A DNA stretch of 64,000 nt from Stenopsyche tienmushanensis (lineage: Eukaryota > Arthropoda > Insecta > Trichoptera > Stenopsychidae), in the NCBI GenBank assembly GCA_008973525.1, contig WACJ01000104.1:806001-870000 (forward strand). Reading direction: 5' to 3'. The notes beneath the pieces were generated by a model, which saw nothing but the letters and a program-made list of their open reading frames with translations, was not told the DNA's origin and searched no databases. Position 1 is the first letter of the stretch; each line of letters starts with the position of its first letter. This document shows positions 55,720 through 64,000 of the stretch, piece by piece. A program made the translations under genes and the position numbers.

Positions 55720-56785
55720 TGGTGAGTATCAACATATAAAGCTTAGATCATGCTATTGACAATATTGTAAATGTTTGATACAAATAGTATAGATGAGAAC
55801 CATAAACAGGTATACATTGCATCAACGCGCTTACATTATTTAAAATCATTATGAAAAATTCCGTTTTTTGATAAAATTCTTTATTTTTTCGCTGCAAATA
55901 ATTAGCTAAATTAATGTTCAATCCAAAGATTAGTGAATAAATTCAAAGAAACTGCTTGTGCTATTGATGAAGCAAAAAAGTGGAAGACCGAAAACGCGTA
56001 AATCAAGGAATGCGTCAACTAATTCTGTCAAATATTGATAAATCCTCATATTTTTTATTGCCGACGATGTAAACATTTGAATCAAAATCGGCAGCCAGTG
56101 CAAAGGACGACGACAAAAGGACGAAAAAGACGAAAGTTGGAGAAAAAACTGCCGAAAAAATGTTGTCTCAATTATTCGTCGCACTCCTGGTGGGCTCGCC
56201 ACAAAAAATAAACTCCTTCGAAATCCTTCGCGTTTCGGTGGCCTCCTTTCGGCTTATTTCACGGGCGATATTCAACAACTCAAGAAGTTAATGCCGTCAA
56301 AACTGGAAAATATGTTCATTATAAACGGGCGTCGTTTAAATAATACAGTTTGAATGAGAAGCACTAAAATGTATATCAATATGCAATGGATGACCGTAGG
56401 TCCACTATCGAATAGCCTACGTACAAATTTATTATTTAATAACCATTGAGTGCATATTAAATAACATTAAGATGTGCATGTTATTTAAATCGGCGTTCAA
56501 AGTAAGCACTTTAACACGCTACGGTCCGAGCCACGCATTCTCTTCATATTATATATTTGTGCACAATGTATCCAATTGCATCAAATGAAATAAAATACGA
56601 CATCCTTCAATGAGCAAATCCATAATCAATGGTGGCTTAGAAAATTAAAATCAATAGGGATGCCTTTATTTCATGACCATGATCCAGAGAGAGTATGCCC
56701 GCACATGCGGCGTGCAGCTCTCCATAGTTTTTTTTTAATGTCGTGCATTTATTCAAGTTATGACCTCAAATATTACATTCACCGA
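55720..56785. other. Unassigned; minus frame at 55,930-56,202
   Basis: A 90-codon minus frame is Phe-rich and matches nothing known. The rest is AT-rich. Confidence 0.3.
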
Positions 56786-56793
56786 CAATTTTT

Positions 56794-56813
56794 GGGGGGG
56801 GGGGGGGGGGGGG
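56794..56813 (+). repeat. G20 homopolymer
   Basis: Twenty consecutive G, followed after TTAGTGGGATG by TTTCACATATAGG. This resembles a flank at 57,320-57,350. Confidence 0.95.
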
Positions 56814-57149
56814 TTAGTGGGATGTTTCACATATAGGCCCTATGTCCTAAGATGGGTTGTCGAAATTTTTTTTTTTTCAAAATTTTTATAAAACACCCAA
56901 ATTTCACCTTTAAATCTTCATAACGTTTTAATCTGAGGTCGTAATAGTACGAATTAAGGCTTTTTTTTATATAAATAAATAATCATTTTATGCAATTGGT
57001 TTAAAGAAAATTAGTTATAAAATTCTAAAGTCCCATAAAATGTGCAATTGAATGAGAAATATCAATTCTTTAAACAAAAAACTAACAACTATTTTGAAGT
57101 GTTAGTTATCAAAAAAAAACCTTTGTTCATGAAGACGAAAGCGGCAAAA

Positions 57150-57265
57150 AAATCCAGTGGTATCAGGTCTGGATATCGTGCAAATAACGGAATAGGGCAC
57201 GTCCGCAGGCAAAAAATCCAGTGGTGTCAGGTCTGGAACTTTTGCCACGGAATAAGTCCACCAAA
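57150..57265 (+). repeat. Tandem pair of 'TGGTGTCAGG' repeat units
   Basis: AATCCAGTGGTATCAGGTCT and AATCCAGTGGTGTCAGGTCT lie about 60 bases apart, each followed by ACGGAATA. They are related to 54,425-54,620. Confidence 0.7.
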
Positions 57266-57360
57266 ATAATTAATTTACACGACTAGAGGTGGACTTTACA
57301 AGGATTTAATTTACAAGACATAGGACCTATGTGTGAAATGTAGCAAAAGACCCTCCTGTA

Positions 57361-58300
57361 TACGAGGATCATCTAGAAAGTAAGGTTATAACATTTATGT
57401 TGGATCGAAAAATGTTTATATTGCATATTTATATTGGATGGCTGCGCAAGCGCACGGGTCCGTTCTTCTGTCGGGCCGTGATGTTGCTGGACGAATGAAT
57501 GGAAATAGATGGGCATCGAATAGAAAGACTCTCTTCTCTAAATAACTATTTATTCCACACGAAAAAGAGAGAGATGTGGCTGCAGGAGGGACGACTTCCC
57601 GCAGCCAAGGTCAACCGACGACTTCCCCAACTCCCGTCTCCTGCACGTCACTACCCAACCGGCAACGGTGCAAGCACAAGAAGCGATCCGTGGGTATGCA
57701 GGTGCAATGTCTCCGTAGGGCCACAAGAGATGCCCCTGTTAAAATAACACATTGCACCTGAAGAGAGACGGAAGATGTCGCTGTTAATCTGGCGAATTAA
57801 ATCTGCTCAGTATAACAGCACTACTGCCAGGGGATGGTAAATCGCCCACGCTTACACAACCAAGTTTTTCGGACATAATACCAACAAGGAGACTTTGAGA
57901 AATGTCAGGAAATCCTTCGTGAGGGTCTTCTAGTGTCACACGGTGGTCATTTTGCATTTATTCTTCTTTGTTTTTTGCACAAATTCATCAGAAATCACTG
58001 GTGGTCTCCCACTTTTATTCCCTCTTTATATCTTATACTCTCCCACAACATTAGTATCAGGATGGCCTTCCCTGAACAACCTAACCTACTTCGTGACATG
58101 TCGTCGACTCATTACATCACTACCATAAACTTTCATAAGCTTCCGATGGACATTTGCAGCGGTATTGTTCTGCAAAGTCAAAATATAGATGACCGTGCGG
58201 ATTTTGCACTAACAGAAGATGGTGGAAGCGTGCGATCACCTCTCCACAGAAAGAGTTTACTGTGACTGAACAAAATGGCCGACAAACACGCGGAACCAAA
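57361..58300 (-). pseudogene. mariner A element split by an LTR
   Basis: The left TIR TACGAGGATCATCTAGAAAG follows TA. The coding remains on minus (57,856-58,300) include PPVISDEL-type and KLMKVYGSDVMSRRHVTK segments, GHPDTNVVGEYK, and the 5' piece with AATGGCCGACAAACACGCGG on plus. The catalytic part is missing, replaced by the LTR at 57,470-57,855. Stops and shifts are throughout. Confidence 0.8.
57470..57855 (-). mobile_element. LTR family 1, long copy in mariner A
   Basis: The right end, GCCCACGCTTACA, is the complement of the LTR 5' end. The stem-loops GGCTGCAGG...CCCGCAGCC (about 57,579-57,605) and TGTTAATCTG...TATAACA near 57,782-57,815 are present. It also has the TTCTGTCGGGCCGTGATG segment seen at 30,645. 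The 3' terminus (TGTAACG on plus) is missing. Confidence 0.8.
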
Positions 58301-58319
58301 CACTAACTTCGAAACAACA

Positions 58320-59685
58320 AAAAATCTCAAAAGAGAGTAAATTCGACAATTTTATTTATGTAGACTATTTAAATGGCAATTTTAGCATCATCCAGTAAAT
58401 TCGAAAATAATAAAGGTTCACTGAAAATCCGTATTAAATCTGTATTGTCTGATACTTTAATTGATTTAAGATAAATTCGCAGTTCATTGACTTGCCCAAG
58501 GAAAAAATGTTAATGTCCTTTATTTGCACCTGCTGCCTCGAGAAGACAATGAAAATCGCCTGCACATTTATAAAAGTCATCACGTTATGGCCGGTGAAAA
58601 AAAAAGTTCCCCACGAATATACCGAATTTGCCACAATTTGACAGCGTTTTCAAGTAGTCGTCGGGCGACCGAGAAGGATCAAAACATATTTACGAGCCTC
58701 AAATCGGCGGTAAATCAATACAGGAGGTAGAGTGAGAGACGTGACACACGATCTCACTTCGTGTCGTATCACCGTGTTTGGGTGTGCCCCTGTCAAATAG
58801 GTCGAACATACATTTTGACACGCGAGCGCCGGTTAACTACCCCTGACCTCTACAAAAAAAGAGTGCCAAAAATCATTAGCGCTCTGAGAAAATCGCATCA
58901 GAGGCGGAATTAGTCGCAGCCTTATGCCGCTTGACACACATTGTAACCTTCCGGCGACCGGACCTTCCCCAAAATGACCCCCAGCATGATTAACTGACCG
59001 AGTGGTCAATCACATAAATTACCAACAAAATCATCAATCCTTCCGAATACGGTTCTTGAATACTTTGGTCTATATATTAGGGTGTTTCACATGAACGTTC
59101 GGAATTCTTAAATTAATATTAAAATGTACCACAAATTTTATATAATATAATATATTCAGGCAAAATTATCACCATTAATTCAAACTCGAATGAAACATCT
59201 TGAGTTCAGTTCGTGATTAAATGAAGGATTTTTCAATAAAAAAAATTGAATTCTATTTATATTTTATAAAAGTATATTTTTTGGTAAAATCTACACAAAA
59301 TATTGTTTTGTAAAATAAGTTGTAATATAAAAAAACACAAACCCTTAATTTGATCACTAATTAATCTCATCTAGAAGAAGTATGCAATAATTTGACGACA
59401 TTTCCAGTCGGTCGAACCTAATGACAGGAATTTACAAATGTCCTCTCTCCTAGAGTTTTACATCGATCGACTATCGATATTTTTAACATGTACTATTTCT
59501 TTTCTTCTTCTTCTTGGTGTGGCTTTTAGCAATTCTTTTTATGGGACGATTGCCGACTATTTTGACATGATTTTTCATGGCGCATTTCGATTCCAAGATG
59601 ACTGAGTTACGAGTCCAACCGCTCAACTGCGGGTCTACTCATAAGTACAACGTTGTACTATTAGATCACTTTATTTTAAACTTAA
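58320..59685. other. Unassigned stretch
   Basis: A plus frame at 58,524-58,730 (GEKKSSPRIYRICHNLTAF) could be chance. No element boundaries are seen. Confidence 0.3.
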
Positions 59686-59689
59686 AACC

Positions 59690-60470
59690 CATGTAACTTC
59701 ACAAGAAATACATATACACTTAAAGCTTTTTTTGTGCGGTAGATGCGTTTCGCGGAAAATCGCACAAAAAAAGCTATAAAAAAGTGAATATGCGTTCCAT
59801 GGATTTTAGCCGCATAACTTTGAAACTTCTATATAAAATATATCCAAAATCGCATAAAAAAAGTTAATAAAAAAAAAATGATAACAATAAGGCAATTAAA
59901 AAATAACATTTTTTGTACCATTCAAAGGACGCCTTGCACCATTGGTAAAATTTTAAGGATGTCTGACATCTGACATCTCAAATGCCAGACATCCATTAGA
60001 GAAATATTAATTATTTTAATTACAAACTATCATCGCTGTATGATAATTTTTGTTGCGATTTTCGATATGACTCAAAATCGCTCTCTTCTTCAGAAGAAAT
60101 AGTATACTCAGTGTCAATATCATCACCGTTCAGTGTATATTTTCTCTTTCCAACAATATAATTCATAACATAGTCCCTAACTCAAAAAAAAATCACAAAA
60201 TGGCGACTGTTTAAAAAAAATCAGTCTAGTCATTTTTTGGTCTCAAAATGCAAAAAACGGAATCAATTTTTTCAAAAATCTAAACCTTTATCTTTATGAA
60301 ATAAAAAAATAAAATAAATTTTTTTTTCAAACATCCGCATAACTTTGAAATTGCACAAAAAAAGTTTTGATTGTATTTCTTGATTTACGACCGCGTTTTT
60401 TTTCCTTATGGTTAGTTTTAAATTTTGTTCCACTTTGCGATATTTTTGAATAATATATTGAGCTGCCAAG
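59690..60470 (+). repeat. AT-rich repeat F with internal 15-bp inverted repeat
   Basis: AGCTTTTTTTGTGCG (59,724-59,738) faces CGCACAAAAAAAGCT (59,761-59,775). The 59,755-59,940 block matches 21,600-21,775. The right part has CGCATAACTTTGAAATTGC (60,337) and a TTTACGACCGCGTTTT piece like 49.38 kb. Confidence 0.7.
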
Positions 60471-60474
60471 TTGA

Positions 60475-60980
60475 GACCCTCAAGATTGCAAAGCCCGGGG
60501 CGGCAGCCTCTCCTACTTTCCCCCTCCCCCCTTCCTTGCAGATCAAGAGCATGCTAACTTCAATATCGAGCGTACAAAAAGATATATGTGACGCTTCTAC
60601 TTCTGCAACATTTATGTCCTACTACTGCACTATGATAATGATGATGATAATTATGATGATTGTGACGATGACGATGACTTTTTTCGAAACACTGCGATAT
60701 GGCAAGTCTGGATTGTGAATAAATTTTCAAATTGCATTTATTTTAAATTATAAGTTATGCAAATCATTCATTCATAGTTGGTCCTGCCCTATATATTGAT
60801 TCATTTAGAAGCAAAAAATCTGGCTTCATTAGCGCGTGTGATTAAATTCTTTTAATCGTCATTAAAAAATTTAAAATGATTCGTAGCAAACATTTCTCGC
60901 ATAAAAATGCGCAATGGACAAACTTCAAAAATTTAGTTTTGTTTATAACTAATGATTATCTATATTAAACTTCATACACA
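60475..60980. other. Unassigned stretch with ATG/GAT triplet run
   Basis: A (GATGAT)-type imperfect triplet run lies at 60,633-60,680. No gene is recognised. Confidence 0.4.
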
Positions 60981-60984
60981 AACA

Positions 60985-61245
60985 ATATTTTTACTATGCT
61001 TATATTATTTCCGCAAGTGTAAATAATAATTTGACAACGTTTTATTGCAATCGGATGAACGGTATGGCAGCACATTAAATACGAACAAACAAACATTGAT
61101 TTTTATATATTAAAAAACTATACCTATGTTACTCGCGCAATCCTTAGCAATAAGTGGACGAATATTTATCGCAATCTGATGAACAGCATGGCAGCGCATT
61201 GCATACGAACAAACAGAGATTGTTTTTTATATATTAGATATTGAT
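60985..61245 (+). repeat. Dispersed repeat E, two-unit copy
   Basis: This is the best-preserved dimer. Both units have TTATCGCAATC.GATGAAC.G and GCAGC.CATT, with CTATACCTATGTTACTCGCG between them. Confidence 0.8.
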
Positions 61246-61249
61246 TTTA

Positions 61250-61845
61250 ATTTTTTTTAAAAATCCAACAAACGGCTCGCAGAGTCGGTGTCAACTACTA
61301 ATAACGTATTACTGTTTCAGATATTTATATATTCTATAGCGTCCACTTCGTTTGCGGTGTTTTACGTAATCCCGACGCTATAGAAGGGTTGATGATACAT
61401 ATAATTATTGTAGTGAATCAGGCATTCGAAAGCGGTATATCTAACTTTATAAACATTCCAGTGTTTATTCTTTCATAATCAAAATCAGGATTTTAGATCA
61501 ATCTCGCATAATTTTCTAAAACAAACATTGAAATGGCTAAAGGCTCCGCCATCGGCTAGATAAATTCAAGTCCATTATTCACGAGAGCCAGTTTGGAGTT
61601 CACACCTCGAATAAGCGGAATTCAGCATAAAAGATAAAGGGCGTGTCGGGGTTAATTTACACGCATGTATCCATATATTTGGGAAATGAGTTTTGCACAC
61701 CCACAGTAGGAATCCTTTTTTTAATCAACCGGGACTAATAAATCAGTCAGGTCGAAGAATCCGAGCTATGACTAACGAGCCGACTTTTTCAGAGCGGAAT
61801 TCCGACCTAATCTAAAAAAATGATCCAAATTAGAAGTATTTCACA
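61250..61845. other. Unassigned stretch
   Basis: CTATAGCGTCCACTTCG...CGACGCTATAG at about 61,335-61,383 forms a loose inverted repeat. No gene is seen. Confidence 0.35.
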
Positions 61846-61847
61846 CG

Positions 61848-62208
61848 TTAATCGGACGATCTAAGAATTCTGAGCGTGTTCTTAATCGGAGCCGGATCGA
61901 CCCTTGCCGTTTTGACGATCCCCCGAAAGCATCTCAGAAATTTCAATCATTTTTCATTGAATCCGGTATGTGATAATTGTTTGATAATTAACCACATCGG
62001 GACAATAACTCAAATCGGTCTTGCAATTAAAGCAACTATAAAAACCGCCATTAAAATATTCGGAGCCTCGATATAATAAATTTCAACAGGTATTATTAAT
62101 ACGAATAATTCAGCTAAAAGGGTTGCTTCAATAGCATCCGAAATTCATTGACAGATCCTAAGATGATAAATATACAAGTGAGATGAAATTTGTCATAGTG
62201 TAAGAATA
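61848..62208 (-). other. Minus-strand frame interrupted only by TGA
   Basis: About 120 codons contain four TGA codons but no TAA or TAG until the end. The product would have two hydrophobic stretches (ATLLAELFVLIIPVEIYYI and ILMAVFIVALIARPI). TGA as Trp would suggest organelle-type code, yet I recognise no mitochondrial protein. Chance is quite possible. Confidence 0.15.
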
Positions 62209-62445
62209 TGTATGGCATTTCCTATTTGTACAAGAGATTTATTCATCCATGCTTAATTGAAAGGTGGGATATAATTTGGTCTTCGACAGCAAACACAATA
62301 ATGTTTGCTCGTTTTGCTAGGATTGACCATCGATCGGAGATAAATTAAATATATGAAGGCTTTTGCTGAATAACTAGTTTATATATAGATTGAAATAAGC
62401 CATAAAAGTTGTTTCTGTGGAAATAAATCATATTAAACTCACATT

Positions 62446-62985
62446 TCAATAGAAACGCTCAATTTTTTTTAGATTATAGCAGACATATAATTAAAACAAA
62501 ATCTGTCAAATTTATTGTGAATTATTTATAACAGAATATGGCAAATTATTATAGCAGGTAATTGTTAAATATATGTACATAAGTAATGTAAAAACGAAAT
62601 TAGCATTGCTATAACGATCAACAGCGAGCGTTTTAGATCTATGATTAACAACTTCTTGTGGCCTAAACTGAATTATATGGATAAGATTTAACACTTTTAG
62701 ACTTATTCCTTTGGGATTATCTTAAATCGAAGGTCTATGTGTATAAAAAGCAAACAATTGATGCCCTCAAAGTCAAAATCAGGCCAATTTATGCGACAAA
62801 GTCATCGAAAATTAGACCTCCCGAATACGTATCACCAAGCAAAGCCACGGCGTATATTTGAATTATATTATATTTTATACTTAATGCCATAAAATATTCT
62901 TTTAAATAAAAATAAAATTAAATAAATAACTTATAAATAACATATTTTTTTTACATTTAAAAATAGAGCGTTGTTATTGGATTAT
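62446..62985 (+). mobile_element. Family D deletion element with both ends
   Basis: The left end TTTCAATAGAAACGCTCAA faces a right end with TAGAGCGTTGTTATTGGA. Inside, 62,690-62,880 encodes the degraded tail of the transposase (a LFLWDY-like region, then GQFMRQSHRKL-type remains). At about 540 bp it is internally deleted. Confidence 0.6.
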
Positions 62986-62999
62986 ATTTATTGACATGC

Positions 63000-63830
63000 A
63001 AAATTAACCTATTGATCTTCCCGATGACCTGATGATGGCACTTTGTGTTTCTTTATATTTAAAATTTAAAAAACACAGTATTAAAAAATTATAACTTGAT
63101 GTTTGTCTATAAAATTAAATAAATACTCAAAGTTTTTCGCGTTCAATTTCAAGTAGAAAAGTAGAAGGATTGCATTTATATATCTTATTATAAATTATTT
63201 GTGCATAATGAATTATTTGTACGAATTTTTAAATAGACGTTACACTCAATATCCATTTAAAATAACATTATTAAATCAAAAACGTTTTTATAAAGCTCAA
63301 AAACAATTTCCTGGTGTGTCATCAAAGTGATATATTTACTTTAGATTAAGAGCGTATTCTAGTCTAGAAATTTGAAAAATTCGATTTTGTTTATTTTTTT
63401 ACATAGTTTAGACTTTTAAGAATATATCTTTCAAAGAAAATTCCAAAATTTCTAATTATTTACGGATTTATAGCTAATTTAGTGACGCGGCAACTAAGCC
63501 GATCCTAACAGAATTAAAGCTTTCAACGCGTTTTTCTCGAAACTACTTTTTTAAACACGGTTGACATAATATCTCAAGTTTTTATTAATTTATTTACTTC
63601 AAATTTGGTAAAAACTTTTTTAATGTAATTTTCTATATAAGGTCTAATAAGGTCTAAAAATTGACTTTTTTTAAAAAACAGTCGCTATTTTGTGAAAATA
63701 ATTTTTTTTTTTTTTTTTGAGGTAGGAACTATAGCCACATTTATACTAATTAAGATTTAAAAAAAAACAGTTCCCTGTATGAAGTTTTCAGAAAATGTTC
63801 AATATTTCCTAAAACAAAGGAGATATTTTT
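63000..63830 (+). repeat. AT-rich repeat F, long segment
   Basis: It has AATCAAAAACGTTTTTATAA (63,276), TTTACGGATTTATAGCTAAT, ACACGGTTGACATAATATCT, TCGCTATTTTGTGAAAATAA, GAGGTAGGAACTATAGCC and CAGAAAATGTTCAATATTTC. The order differs slightly from 22.33-22.98 kb, so one copy is rearranged. Confidence 0.7.
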
Positions 63831-64000
63831 GGTTAATCTGTGTTTTTTTTTTATTAAGAAGGCATATAGTATATTCCAGTGTGATTTAAAAGGGATTCGG
63901 TTGATAATTTTGAGCAGTGAATCCAGACTTAAATTTCACCCATTTCTCCAAATGACGTTTCAATCCCCAGAATCATTTTCGAATCAGTTTCTCGCCTCGT

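Noticed and set aside
61876..62076. Plus frame with ITQIGLAIK resembling an RND-pump segment
   Set aside because: The match is only about ten residues, there is no neighbouring domain, and the frame lies opposite the TGA-only frame.
1..64000. CRISPR array, operons, bacterial promoters, riboswitches
   Set aside because: There is no regular spaced repeat array and there are no ribosome-binding sites or dense coding; all mobile elements are of animal type.

Overview
The window looks like repeat-dominated, AT-rich nuclear DNA from an invertebrate animal, most plausibly an arthropod. The reasons are many decayed Tc1/mariner elements (several families, with paired inverted repeats and TA target sites), hAT C-terminal domain remnants, an R1-type LINE end, an LTR element with a tRNA-type primer-binding site, and two eukaryotic-type tRNA-Ala-like genes with A and B boxes. 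Nothing looks prokaryotic or viral: there are no operons, ribosome-binding sites or dense coding. The longest open frame is 181 codons, and I see no complete protein-coding gene. The species assignment is inference.

Layout: 1-9.9 kb is mostly unassigned sequence with some GC-richer islands. Two of these could hold host exons on the minus strand (3.03-3.46 kb, a short cysteine-rich secreted-type frame; 6.93-7.21 kb, a basic C-terminal tail that resembles shugoshin). From 9.9 to 30 kb there are a 92-bp tandem duplication ending in a perfect palindrome, three hAT deletion derivatives, a mariner A relic, a Tc1 relic, a two-unit dispersed repeat (E), AT-rich repeat F, and a transposon family D that is usually preserved only at its 3' end. 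From 30 to 46.4 kb retroelement fragments predominate: solo or broken LTRs of one family, a LINE whose reverse transcriptase is deleted, repeats G and H, and a mariner B element nested inside a mariner A element. From 47 to 52 kb two identical 71-nt tRNA-Ala(CGC)-like genes lie in opposite orientation. The second lies inside a TIR-bounded mariner C region, next to a possible terminal host exon. From 52 to 64 kb there are further copies of the same families.

The genes do not form a working system. What they show is a history: mariner elements arrived first, LTR elements and a second mariner landed inside them, and most copies were then cut down by internal deletions and frameshifts. Candidate host exons are reported with low confidence because splice sites and homology could not be tested here.
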